From JBBSIN01 sp038232055 (GTDB taxonomy: Bacteria > Actinomycetota > Actinomycetes > JADGOV01): a DNA stretch of 33,906 bases. The notes below the pieces were generated by a model that made no database searches, was not told the DNA's origin, and saw nothing but the letters and a program-made list of their open reading frames with translations. This document shows positions 15,403 through 22,914 of the stretch, in pieces. The stretch spans positions 1-33,906 of the forward strand of contig JBBSIN010000021.1 of assembly GCA_038232055.1 (NCBI GenBank), given 5' to 3'. A program made the position numbers and the translations under genes. Each line of letters begins with the position of its first letter. The stretch's first letter is position 1.

Positions 15403-17211
15403 GTGCCGCAGCTGAGGGTCGCCCTCGCGCAGGTCGACGTCACCGTCGGCGACCTGGCCGGCAACGTCGATCTGGTCCTCCGGTGGTCGCGGCACGCCGC
15501 CCAACAGGGCGTGCACGTCGTCGCCTTTCCCGAGATGGCGCTGACCGGCTACCCGGCCGAGGATCTCGTCCTGCGTCGCTCCTTCGCCGACGCGGCCGGG
15601 CGCGCGCTGGACGAGCTCGCCGGTCGGCTCGTCGCCGAGGGTCTCGGCGAGCTGGCGGTCGTGGTCGGCTACCTCGGCCGCCGCGCGGACGCGCCACCGC
15701 GGGTCGGGCGCCCGCCCGGGGAACCGCAGAACGCCGTGGCGCTGCTGCACGGCGGACGCGTCGTGGCCCGCTACGCGAAGCATCACCTGCCGAACTACGG
15801 CGTCTTCGACGAGTTCCGCTACTTCGTGCCCGGCGACCGGCTCCCCATCGTCCGGCTGCACGGCGTGGACGTCGCGATGACGATCTGCGAGGACCTCTGG
15901 CAGGACGGCGGTCCCATCTGCGTCGCGCGGGTCGCCGCGGCCGGGCTGGTCCTCTGCGTCAACGGTTCGCCGTACGAGCGCGACAAGGACGACTTCCGGC
16001 TCTCTCTCGCGGCGCGCCGGGCCCGGGAGGCGGGCGCGGCGCTGGCCTACGTCAACCTCGTCGGTGGCCAGGACGAGCTCGTCTTCGACGGCGATTCTCT
16101 CGTGGTCGACGCGAGTGGCGCCCTGCTCGCCCGGGCGCCGCAGTTCGAGGAGGGGCTGCTCACGCTCGACCTGGAGTGCCCGGCGGCCCGGGACGACCGC
16201 ACGGGCACCGTCGACGCCCGCGACGGCACGACGATGATGGTCGAGCGGGTGACGGTCAGTCGCGACCCGATCCGGCCCCGGGAGCCGATCCGCGGCGGCA
16301 TCGCCCAGCGGCTCTCCGACGAGGCCGAGGTCTACGCCGCCCTCGTCACCGCGACCCGCGACTACGTCCGCAAGAACCGCTTCTCCGCCGTGGTCCTCGG
16401 CCTCTCCGGCGGTATCGACTCCGCCCTGACGGCCACGATCGCCGCCGACGCCCTGGGCGGCGACGCGGTACACGCCGTCGGGCTGCCCAGTCGCGTGTCC
16501 AGCGAGCACTCGCTCACCGACGCGGAGGATCTCGCCAAGAGGCAGGGCTTGCACTGGTCGGTGTGCCCGATCGCCCCGATGGTCGACGCCTTTAACTCCG
16601 AGCTGAACCTCGACGGTCTGGCCGCCGAGAACCTCCAGGCCCGCGTACGCGGCACGACGCTGATGGCGCTGTCCAACCAGCACGGGCACCTCGTGCTGAC
16701 CACCGGCAACAAGAGCGAGCTGGCGACCGGCTACTCGACGCTCTACGGCGACTCCGCCGGCGGCTTCGCCCCGCTCAAGGACGTGCCCAAGACGCTGGTC
16801 TGGGCGCTCGCCCGCTGGCGCAACGCCGTCGAGGACGCTCGGGGCGGGACACCGCCGATACCAGAGAGCAGCATCGCCAAGCCGCCGTCCGCCGAGCTTG
16901 CTGCGGGTCAGCTCGACAGCGACAGCCTGCCGCCGTACGACGTCCTCGACCGGCTGCTCGACGACTACGTCGAGCGCGACCTGGGCCACGACGCGCTGCT
17001 CGCGGCCGGCCATGACGCCGCGCTCGTCGAACGGGTGATCCGGCTGGTCGATGCGGCTGAGTACAAGCGTCGGCAGTATCCGCCGGGGCCGAAGATCTCA
17101 CTTCGCGCGTTCGGTCGCGACCGGCGGCTGCCGATCACCTCTCGCTGGCGGGAACAGGCGGCGCCGCATGTGACGGACCCGGATCCGATCCGCCCCGAGC
17201 AGGCGCCGTAG
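15403..17211 (+). CDS. nadE: Glutamine-dependent NAD+ synthetase
   Basis: NadE carries out the last step of NAD synthesis, amidating deamido-NAD with ATP and ammonia taken from glutamine. The N-terminal nitrilase-type glutaminase domain (residues 1 to about 275) shows the Glu-Lys-Cys triad as Glu44 (FPEMALTGYP), Lys126 (YAKHHLPNYGVFDE) and Cys162 (TICEDLWQDGG). The C-terminal synthetase domain has the ATP P-loop SGGIDS at 335-340, GLPSRVSSEHS, and TTGNKSELATGYSTLYGD. The 602 residues are within the usual range, shorter than the mycobacterial form. GTG is chosen because the family N-terminus starts here and a -10 box lies 6 bases before. The enzyme consumes the glutamine produced by the neighbouring glnA. 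Confidence 0.96.
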   Translation: MPQLRVALAQVDVTVGDLAGNVDLVLRWSRHAAQQGVHVVAFPEMALTGYPAEDLVLRRSFADAAGRALDELAGRLVAEGLGELAVVVGYLGRRADAPPRVGRPPGEPQNAVALLHGGRVVARYAKHHLPNYGVFDEFRYFVPGDRLPIVRLHGVDVAMTICEDLWQDGGPICVARVAAAGLVLCVNGSPYERDKDDFRLSLAARRAREAGAALAYVNLVGGQDELVFDGDSLVVDASGALLARAPQFEEGLLTLDLECPAARDDRTGTVDARDGTTMMVERVTVSRDPIRPREPIRGGIAQRLSDEAEVYAALVTATRDYVRKNRFSAVVLGLSGGIDSALTATIAADALGGDAVHAVGLPSRVSSEHSLTDAEDLAKRQGLHWSVCPIAPMVDAFNSELNLDGLAAENLQARVRGTTLMALSNQHGHLVLTTGNKSELATGYSTLYGDSAGGFAPLKDVPKTLVWALARWRNAVEDARGGTPPIPESSIAKPPSAELAAGQLDSDSLPPYDVLDRLLDDYVERDLGHDALLAAGHDAALVERVIRLVDAAEYKRRQYPPGPKISLRAFGRDRRLPITSRWREQAAPHVTDPDPIRPEQAP

Positions 17212-17215
17212 CCGT

Positions 17216-17228
17216 GTCCGCACCGGAC
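17216..17228. terminator. Short hairpin between nadE and the TetR gene
   Basis: GTCCG-CAC-CGGAC (17216-17228) is a perfect 5-bp stem with a 3-base loop in the 17-bp gap between two convergent genes. Its placement suggests a minimal shared terminator, but the stem is short and lacks a T-run. Confidence 0.3.
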
Positions 17229-17828
17229 TCAGCGAGGGGCGAGGCCGTTGAGGATGTCGTCGACGAATGTCTCCAGCGCCTCGGGCGGTAGCGGACCGAC
17301 CGTGTCGGTGAGTAACCGGCGATAGACGATCGGTCCGACGAAGAGGTCGACCGCCCGTTCGATGTCGATATCACCCCGCAGCTCGCCGCGGCCGACGGCC
17401 GCCCGCAGCACCTCACGGAAACGCGCCCGCCGCGGCTCGATGAAGCCTTCGCGGTAGCGGCGCAGCAGCTCCGGACTGGCGTTGGCGACGCAGAGGATGC
17501 GCGGCAGCATGCGGTCGGACGCGGAGCCCGACTTGCGGCCTACGGCGCCGACCAGCGCGACGATGTCGGTCCGGAGGTCGCCGCTGTCAGCTGGCGGCAG
17601 AGGGACCGAGATGGAGTCGATCGCGTCGACGATGAGCGCTTCCTTGTTGGGCCACCGCCGGTAGATCGTCGCCTTGCCCACGCCGGCGGACGCGGCCACC
17701 GCCTCGATCGTCGTCCCCGACAGCCCGGCGTCGGCGAGCAGCTCGAGCGTCGCGCCGAGGATCGCCGCGTCACACTCCGGCTTGCGCGGGCGACCGGGCG
17801 GTCGGGCGGTCGACGCCTCAGCAGTCAT
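17229..17828 (-). CDS. TetR-family transcriptional regulator
   Basis: This is a 199-residue repressor of the TetR type. The DNA-binding helix-turn-helix is at about residues 21-67 (TTIEAVAASAGVGKATIYRRWPNKEAL), and the rest is the ligand-binding and dimerisation domain. It lies directly downstream of the DHA2 efflux pump on the same strand, so it most likely represses that pump and itself through the palindrome at 19454-19471. The ATG at 17828 is the last in a series of ATGA stop/start overlaps created by a 17-bp tandem repeat (17812-17894), so its translation probably depends on ribosomes arriving from the pump gene. The inducing ligand is unknown. Confidence 0.92.
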   Translation of the reverse strand: MTAEASTARPPGRPRKPECDAAILGATLELLADAGLSGTTIEAVAASAGVGKATIYRRWPNKEALIVDAIDSISVPLPPADSGDLRTDIVALVGAVGRKSGSASDRMLPRILCVANASPELLRRYREGFIEPRRARFREVLRAAVGRGELRGDIDIERAVDLFVGPIVYRRLLTDTVGPLPPEALETFVDDILNGLAPR

Positions 17829-17894
17829 GACGCCTCAGCAGTCATGACGCCTCCGCGATCATGACGCCTCCCGCGGTCATGACGCCTCCGCGCC
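17812..17894 (-). repeat. Tandem stop/start repeat array between efflux pump and TetR genes
   Basis: On the minus strand the unit ATGACTGCTGAGGCGTC is repeated: 17828-17812 (the first codons of TetR), 17845-17829 (identical), 17862-17846 (diverged) and 17880-17863 (18 bp), preceded by a partial copy in the last codons of the pump. Because units of 17 bp shift the frame, each ATGA carries a stop for one frame and a start for the next. The result is pump stop (17879-17877), a 12-codon minicistron (17880-17842), a 6-codon minicistron (17845-17825), then TetR from 17828, all joined by ATGA overlaps. GGAGG or GAGG lies 4 bases before each ATG. Confidence 0.85.
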
Positions 17895-19439
17895 GACGGT
17901 TTCCCGCGAGTGCGGCGGCGGCGCCGGGCGCCCGGCGACCCTCTTGCCGGGCAGCCAGCGAAGGACGACGAGTGCGCCGAGAAACGCCACCAGCGCCGAG
18001 CCCAGCGACGCGACGTGCATGGCGTGGACGAACGCCGCCTGCGCGTGGGGCAGCAGGGCGTCGAGCCGGCCGTTCGACTGGTCGATGACTCCCTTGGTCG
18101 CGCCGAGCGACTCGCCGGCGGTGTGCCGGACGCCCGGCGGGAGGTCGGTGAGCAGCGGGCTGATCCGCGACCGGTACGCCGCCGACAGGATCGACCCGAT
18201 GATCGCGACACCGAGGGCGCCGCCGACCTGCCGGACGGTGTTGTTCACTGCCGATCCGGCGCCGGCCCGCTCCCGGGGCAGCGTCGACATGATCGACTCC
18301 GTGGCGGGCGCCATCGTGTTCGCCATACCGACGCCTTGAATGAACAGCAGCGCCTCGAGCACCCAGATGGAGGTGTGTACGTCGATGAGCTGGTACATCA
18401 GGAACGCCGCCGTGACCAGCAGCAGCCCGACGGTGCAGGTCGCCTTCGCGCCGAAGCGGGCGACCATCTTCGCGCTGCGAGGTGCGAAGAAGGCGATCGC
18501 GAACGCCACCGGAAGCAGCCGGACCCCCGCCTGCAACGGCGAGTAGTTCCGGGCGAACTGCAGGTAAAAGGTGAGGTAGAAGGTCGCCCCGAAGAGCGCG
18601 AAGAACGCGGTGGTGATCGCCGCGCTGGCAGCCGAGAAGGCGGGGTTGCGAAAGAGCGAGATGTCCAGCGAGGGATGCTCGCTGCGCCGCTCCACCCAGA
18701 CGAAGACGCCCAGGATGACGACACCGCCGACAATGGCGCCGAGCGCGCCCGGCTGGGTCCAGTCGCCGGCCTGGCCGCCCTTGATGATCCCGTAGACGAG
18801 CAGGACGAGCCCGGCGATCGAGAGCACCACGCCGACGGGGTCGATGCCGGTCGGGTGGGGGTTCTTCGACTCCGGCACGAGCAGTCGGATCGCGATGAGC
18901 CCCACGATGACCACCGGCACGTTGATGAGGAAGACCGACCCCCACCAGAACCCCGCGTCCAGCAGTGCGCCACCGACGATCGGGCCGATCGCGACGGCGA
19001 GCCCGCTGAACCCGGCCCAGATGCCGATGGCCTTGCCCCGCTCGGCCGGTTCGAAGACGTTCGTGATGATCGACAGCGTCGACGGCAGGACCGCGGCTCC
19101 CCCGATGCCCATGAGCGATCGGGTCGCGATGAGCATGGCCGGCGACGAGGAGAACGCCGACAGTGCCGAGGCGAGCCCGAAGATCAGCATCCCGATCAGG
19201 AGGATGCGCTTGCGGCCGAAGCGGTCGCCCAGTACGCCGTAGGTGAAGAGCAACCCGGCGAAGACGAGCGTGTAGGAGTTGATGAACCACTCCTCCTGGC
19301 TCTGCGACGCGTGCAGCGTCTCTTCGATCTTCGGCAGTGCCACGTTAAGGACGGTGTTGTCGAGGATCACCACCAGCAGGCTCAGGACGAGCACGCTGAG
19401 AATCCACCATCGACGGTGGTGGATGGTCTGCTGATCCAT
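17877..19439 (-). CDS. MFS drug transporter, DHA2 (EmrB/QacA) family
   Basis: This is a 520-residue proton-driven efflux protein with 14 predicted membrane helices, the DHA2 layout. It begins RRWWILSVLVLSLLVVILDN, with the typical helix 1 motif LDNTVLNVALP, and has motif A after helix 2 (GDRFGRKRILLIG). Members export dyes, antibiotics and other hydrophobic or cationic compounds; the substrate is not evident. Two starts are possible: ATG 19451 or ATG 19439. The latter is chosen because a promoter (TTGCTG-16-TATCGA) places the transcript start near 19446. The last codons overlap the tandem stop/start array leading to the TetR gene, so pump and repressor form one operon. Confidence 0.93.
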   Translation of the reverse strand: MDQQTIHHRRWWILSVLVLSLLVVILDNTVLNVALPKIEETLHASQSQEEWFINSYTLVFAGLLFTYGVLGDRFGRKRILLIGMLIFGLASALSAFSSSPAMLIATRSLMGIGGAAVLPSTLSIITNVFEPAERGKAIGIWAGFSGLAVAIGPIVGGALLDAGFWWGSVFLINVPVVIVGLIAIRLLVPESKNPHPTGIDPVGVVLSIAGLVLLVYGIIKGGQAGDWTQPGALGAIVGGVVILGVFVWVERRSEHPSLDISLFRNPAFSAASAAITTAFFALFGATFYLTFYLQFARNYSPLQAGVRLLPVAFAIAFFAPRSAKMVARFGAKATCTVGLLLVTAAFLMYQLIDVHTSIWVLEALLFIQGVGMANTMAPATESIMSTLPRERAGAGSAVNNTVRQVGGALGVAIIGSILSAAYRSRISPLLTDLPPGVRHTAGESLGATKGVIDQSNGRLDALLPHAQAAFVHAMHVASLGSALVAFLGALVVLRWLPGKRVAGRPAPPPHSRETVGAEAS

Positions 19440-19452
19440 GCTTGCGCTCATT

Positions 19453-19480
19453 TCGATACGAGACCGTTTCGTTTCAGCAA
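19453..19480 (-). promoter_or_regulatory. Promoter and TetR-type operator of the efflux operon
   Basis: On the minus strand a -35 TTGCTG (19480-19475), a 16-base spacer and a -10 TATCGA (19458-19453) form a plausible promoter. The near-palindrome CGATACG-AGAC-CGTTTCG (19454-19471, 6 of 7 pairs) covers the spacer and the -10, which is where a TetR repressor would block transcription. The arms and promoter match are read directly. The assignment to the TetR protein of the same operon is inference. Confidence 0.55.
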
Positions 19481-19574
19481 CCGTAGTGCCCCGGCCGGCG
19501 CGGAGGCAAGCTCCGGCGTGCCACCATGGGGGCGTCCGGGGACGCCGCGACGGCGCCTCGAGACTGGAGGTCCG

Positions 19575-20405
19575 ATGTCCGAGCAGGCGCTGTTCGCCGG
19601 CACTTCGAGCGGCCGGGTGCGCCTGCCGCACCTGCTCGCCGCGAAGGAACGACACGAGCGTTGGGCGATGCTGACCGCCTACGACCAGTACGCCGCACAG
19701 ATTTTCGACGAGGTCGGCATCCCGGTGCTGCTGGTCGGCGACTCCGCCGCCAACAACGTCCTGGGCTACGACACCACGCTCCCGGTGACGATCGAGGAGC
19801 TGCTGCCGCTCGTGCGGGCCGTCGTCCGCAGCACGCGGCGGGCGCTCGTCGTCGCCGACTTGCCGTTCGGCAGCTACCAGACCTCGGCGCGGCAGGCGCT
19901 CGACTCCGCCGTGCGCTTCCTCAAGGAGGGCGGGGCGCACGCGGTGAAGCTCGAGGGCGGCCGGGTCGTCGTACCGCAGGCGCGGGCTCTCGCCGAGGCC
20001 GGCATCCCGGTGATGGCGCACCTCGGCTTCACCCCGCAGAGCGAGCACCGCATCGGTGGCTACCGGGTGCAGGGCCGCGGCCCAGCCGCCGACGGTCTCG
20101 TGGGGGACGCCCTCGCGCTGCAGGACGCGGGCGCCTTCGCGGTCGTCCTGGAGATGGTGCCCGCCGAGGTCGCCAAGCGGGTCACCTCGGAACTCGCGAT
20201 ACCCACGATCGGCATCGGCGCGGGCAGCGACTGCGACGCGCAGGTGCTCGTGTGGCAGGACATGGCGGGGCTACGTGGCGATCCGCTTCCCCGCTTCGTG
20301 AAACGGTATGCCGACCTGCGTGGCACGCTCTCGGCTGCCGCTCATGCGTTCGCAACGGAGGTTCGCGACGGCGGCTACCCCGGTCCCGAGCACGCATACG
20401 AGTAG
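19575..20405 (+). CDS. panB: 3-methyl-2-oxobutanoate hydroxymethyltransferase
   Basis: PanB transfers a hydroxymethyl group from methylene-tetrahydrofolate to 2-oxoisovalerate, giving ketopantoate, the first committed step to pantothenate and coenzyme A. The 276-residue TIM-barrel protein has the family landmarks MLTAYDQYAAQIFDEVGI (residues 33-50), VGDSAANNVLGYDTTLPVT, VKLEGG, AHLGFTPQSEHRIGGYRVQG and the catalytic glutamate in VLEMVPAE, then TIGIGAGSDCDAQVLVWQDM. The ATG at 19575 has GGAGG 4 bases upstream. It is divergent from the efflux operon and convergent with the next gene. No other pantothenate genes are nearby. Confidence 0.96.
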   Translation: MSEQALFAGTSSGRVRLPHLLAAKERHERWAMLTAYDQYAAQIFDEVGIPVLLVGDSAANNVLGYDTTLPVTIEELLPLVRAVVRSTRRALVVADLPFGSYQTSARQALDSAVRFLKEGGAHAVKLEGGRVVVPQARALAEAGIPVMAHLGFTPQSEHRIGGYRVQGRGPAADGLVGDALALQDAGAFAVVLEMVPAEVAKRVTSELAIPTIGIGAGSDCDAQVLVWQDMAGLRGDPLPRFVKRYADLRGTLSAAAHAFATEVRDGGYPGPEHAYE

Positions 20406-20414
20406 GCCGGTTCC

Positions 20415-21179
20415 TCAGCATGTTTCGGCGAGCTGGGCCGTCAACACATCCCGGGCCTCGACGAGTGACGGCCCATACCAGGTGAGGTGTCGGCCGCTGA
20501 CGCAGGCGGCCGGGATCCCGGGGAAGGCTTCCGGACCGTCCTCGGGCGAGAACGCGTATGGCTCGTCGGGCAGCACCACCACGTCGTACGCCGGAAGCGC
20601 GCCGAGCTCGATCCGGGGATAGCGATCCGGCGAGTCGGCGAGCACGTTGTCGATGCCCAGCCGGCCGAGCAGATCGCCGGCGAAGGTCGCCCGGCCGAGG
20701 GCCATCCACGGCCGCCGCCAGATCGGCACGAGCGCACGGCGGCGCGGGTCGGCGTACGGCGGGCGCCATGTCGCCTCCGCGGCATCGAGCCAGGACGGGT
20801 GCGGTACGCCGATTCCGGCCAGCAGCCGGTCAAGGGAGCAGAAGGCCTCGTCGAGGGTGCGGGGGGCGGTGACCCAGACGGCGACACCTGCGGCGCGAAG
20901 CGCGGCGAGGTCGGCTGCGCGGTTCTCCTCCTCGTTCGCCACGACGACGTCCGGGTGTAGCGCGACGACCGACTGGACGTCGGGGTTCTTGGTCCCGCCC
21001 ACCCGGGCCACGTCGAGGCCGGGCGGATGCGTGCACCAGTCGGTCGCACCGACCAGCAGCCCTGGTGCGCTGACGGCAACCGATTCGGTGAGGGACGGCA
21101 CGAGCGACACCACGCGGCGCACGGTCGTCGGAATCGACACGACCCCGCCGAGGTCGTCCACGGTGGCGGCCGCGGTCAT
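20415..21179 (-). CDS. Helical-backbone metal receptor (BtuF-like) without signal peptide
   Basis: This 254-residue protein resembles the cobalamin- or siderophore-binding lipoproteins of ABC importers (BtuF/FepB fold). The N-terminal lobe is VRRVVSLVPSLTESVAV, then GTKNPDVQSVVALHPDVVVANEEENR, and a long connecting helix follows near residues 115-130. It lacks a signal peptide and lipobox, and no permease or ATPase genes lie nearby, so it is probably not a standard importer subunit and may act in the cytoplasm. It starts 7 bp after the F420-oxidoreductase-like gene, so the two are cotranscribed. The ligand is unknown. The ATG 21179 is chosen because the family N-terminus begins there; the frame is open further upstream into the neighbouring gene. 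Confidence 0.8.
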   Translation of the reverse strand: MTAAATVDDLGGVVSIPTTVRRVVSLVPSLTESVAVSAPGLLVGATDWCTHPPGLDVARVGGTKNPDVQSVVALHPDVVVANEEENRAADLAALRAAGVAVWVTAPRTLDEAFCSLDRLLAGIGVPHPSWLDAAEATWRPPYADPRRRALVPIWRRPWMALGRATFAGDLLGRLGIDNVLADSPDRYPRIELGALPAYDVVVLPDEPYAFSPEDGPEAFPGIPAACVSGRHLTWYGPSLVEARDVLTAQLAETC

Positions 21180-21186
21180 CGGAAGC

Positions 21187-21882
21187 TCACAGGTCGGTGA
21201 TGCGCAGCCCGGCGTGCGACTTGTAACGCCGGTTGACCGAGATGAGGTTGGCGGTGAGCGCCTCGATCTGGCCGGCGTTGCGCAACCGACCGGCGTAGAC
21301 GCCGCGCATGCCGGGGATGCGCGACGCGAGCGCACTCACGATGTCGGTGGCCGCCCGGTCGTCGCCGAGCACCAGCACGTCGGTCTCGACCCGCCTTCGC
21401 GCCGGGTCAAGGAGATGCACTGCGGAGACGTGGTGGAACGCGGCCACGACCCGGCTCTCCGGGAGGAGCTTGGCTGCCTGCTCGGCGGCACTGCCCTCCT
21501 CGACCGGTCGGACGAACGCGCCCTGGCGGTCAAAGCCGAGAGGGTTGACGCAGTCGATGACGATCTTGCCGGCGAGCGTCGGAGCGAGGGCAGACAGGAG
21601 TTCCCGATGGCCGTCGTACGGGACCGCGACGATCACCGGGTCCCCCAACCGAGCGGCTTCGGCGTTGTCCGCACCGATGATGTCGAGCGCCGGTTCCTGC
21701 TCGCGCATCGCCGCTGCGGCCTCTTCGGCCCGGTCCGCGACCCGGCTGCCGAGCACGACCCGCGAACCGGCGCCGGCCAGCCGCCGGGCGAGCCCCCGGC
21801 CCTGGTCGCCGGTGCCGCCGAGCACGGCGAGGACGAGATCGTCGACTCGGGGCGGCTCGCTCTCTGGGCTGGGGACCGTCAC
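21187..21882 (-). CDS. npdG: NADPH-dependent F420 reductase-like protein
   Basis: This is a 231-residue Rossmann-fold protein of the NPDG/F420:NADP oxidoreductase family, which exchanges hydride between NADPH and the deazaflavin F420. The dinucleotide loop is VLGGTGDQGRGLARRL (about residues 19-34), followed by the NADP phosphate-binding GSRVADRAEEAA. IVIDCVNPLGFDR and AAFHHVSAV are typical of this family. The start is GTG at 21882; it has only a weak AGGA 8 bases upstream. The presence of such an enzyme fits an actinomycete that makes F420. It is followed after 7 bp by the BtuF-like gene. Confidence 0.88.
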   Translation of the reverse strand: MTVPSPESEPPRVDDLVLAVLGGTGDQGRGLARRLAGAGSRVVLGSRVADRAEEAAAAMREQEPALDIIGADNAEAARLGDPVIVAVPYDGHRELLSALAPTLAGKIVIDCVNPLGFDRQGAFVRPVEEGSAAEQAAKLLPESRVVAAFHHVSAVHLLDPARRRVETDVLVLGDDRAATDIVSALASRIPGMRGVYAGRLRNAGQIEALTANLISVNRRYKSHAGLRITDL

Positions 21883-21957
21883 AGGGGCATCCTGCCAAGG
21901 CGGGCGTCGCGAGACGCCACGCCCCCGCGCGCGGCGGCCGCCCGGTCGGGGAGTCGG

Positions 21958-22623
21958 CTAGTCGACCGGCTCCTTGGTGGAGACCGGCCGGCCGGCGCTC
22001 GCGCTGTCACGATTGGCGCGGTACGACGCCCGCCGGCGGGCGAGCCAGACGGCGACCGCGACGAGCACCACGGCCACCGCCGCTCCGTATCCGGCCACCG
22101 ACAGCCGCGCCGCCACCACCGACCAGCTCTTTCCGGCGACGTAGCCGAGGAGGACGGAGCCGCCGGCCCACACGACACCGCCCGCGACGTTCCACAGCAG
22201 AAAGGTGCGATACGGCATCCGCGCCATGCCGGACAGGCCGGGGACGAGCACTCGCAGGGCAGCCGCGAACCGGCCGGCGAAGACGGCCCGGCCGCCGAGC
22301 CGGCGGATCGTCGTACGCGCGCGCTCCACGTGCTCGGCCTTGACGACACGCCGGGGCAGCCGGTCCAACACGCGCTGACCTGCGGTCCGGCCGATGCCGT
22401 AGCCGATGCTGTCGCCGACGATCGCGCCGAGGATCGCCGCGGCGGCGACGGCAGCCAGCGGCAGCCGCCCCTGATAGGCCAGGACGCCGCCGAGCAGGCA
22501 GGCGATCTCACCCGGGAAGACGAACCCGACGAAGGCCGAGGCCTCGAGCGCCGGGACCGCAAAGATGAGCAGCAGCGCCACACCGGGCGGGAGCGTGAGG
22601 ATGCTCTCGACGAAGTGCGGCAC
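21958..22623 (-). CDS. DedA-family membrane protein
   Basis: This is a 221-residue integral membrane protein of the DedA/VTT family, whose bacterial members are linked to undecaprenyl-phosphate or phospholipid flipping and membrane homeostasis. The re-entrant hairpin with a family acidic residue is seen in SAFVGFVFPGEIACLLGG (about residues 29-46), and the conserved arginines lie in AGRFAAALRVLVPGLSGMA. About five hydrophobic segments are visible. The C-terminal tail after a final helix is polar. The GTG start at 22623 fits the family. Whether this member moves C55-P, PE or another lipid cannot be told. Confidence 0.92.
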   Translation of the reverse strand: MPHFVESILTLPPGVALLLIFAVPALEASAFVGFVFPGEIACLLGGVLAYQGRLPLAAVAAAAILGAIVGDSIGYGIGRTAGQRVLDRLPRRVVKAEHVERARTTIRRLGGRAVFAGRFAAALRVLVPGLSGMARMPYRTFLLWNVAGGVVWAGGSVLLGYVAGKSWSVVAARLSVAGYGAAVAVVLVAVAVWLARRRASYRANRDSASAGRPVSTKEPVD

Positions 22624-22667
22624 CCCGCCAGTGTGGCGGCTCGTCGGTCGCCGTGCCTAGCGAACGG

Positions 22668-22838
22668 TTACGCGACGAAGCGGTGCGCGCCGACGGGTCG
22701 CGGCGCCTCTCGCCGCTCGGCGAGGACCGCCGCGCGGTGCAGGAGCGGTCCCAGGCCCAGGGCCAGCACCGCAGAGAGAAGGCACCACCCGACGACGAAG
22801 GCGAGGAGGAGCGTCACGGGTCTTGCATCGGCCGGCAC
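22668..22838 (-). CDS. Probable 56-residue single-span membrane protein
   Basis: A 56-codon frame starting with GTG 22838 (alternative GTG 22817) encodes one strongly hydrophobic segment, VTLLLAFVVGWCLLSAVLAL, then GLGPLLHRAAVLAERRE and a short polar tail. The helix-then-arginine-rich layout is that of small membrane proteins often annotated in actinomycetes. It is on the same strand as the DedA gene, 44 bp upstream of it, and fills an otherwise empty 290-bp gap. There is no known function, and the call rests on composition and position only. A chance frame remains possible. Confidence 0.45.
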   Translation of the reverse strand: MPADARPVTLLLAFVVGWCLLSAVLALGLGPLLHRAAVLAERREAPRPVGAHRFVA

Positions 22839-22848
22839 CGCCCGAACC

Positions 22849-22877
22849 TTGAGCCCCTTCTGCGGCGGTTCTATCCA
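22849..22877 (+). promoter_or_regulatory. Putative promoter of the zinc dehydrogenase gene
   Basis: TTGAGC (22849-22854), a 17-base spacer and TATCCA (22872-22877) match the primary sigma-factor pattern, 37 bases before the dehydrogenase ATG at 22915. It is predicted from sequence pattern only. Confidence 0.4.
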
Positions 22878-22914
22878 GCCGGTTCGAGGCCGTGGATGCG
22901 GGCACGCCCCCGGC

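Noticed and set aside
14188..17013. 941-codon open frame on the minus strand
   Set aside because: It is antisense to the phosphoesterase and nadE genes, which have clear families; long antisense frames are expected at this GC content.
17910..19574. Plus-strand frame extending panB upstream over the efflux gene
   Set aside because: PanB homology and GGAGG support ATG 19575; the rest is antisense to a clear 14-helix transporter.
20647..22914. Plus-strand frame extending the dehydrogenase about 750 codons upstream
   Set aside because: The extension is antisense to three recognised genes; the dehydrogenase family begins at 22915.
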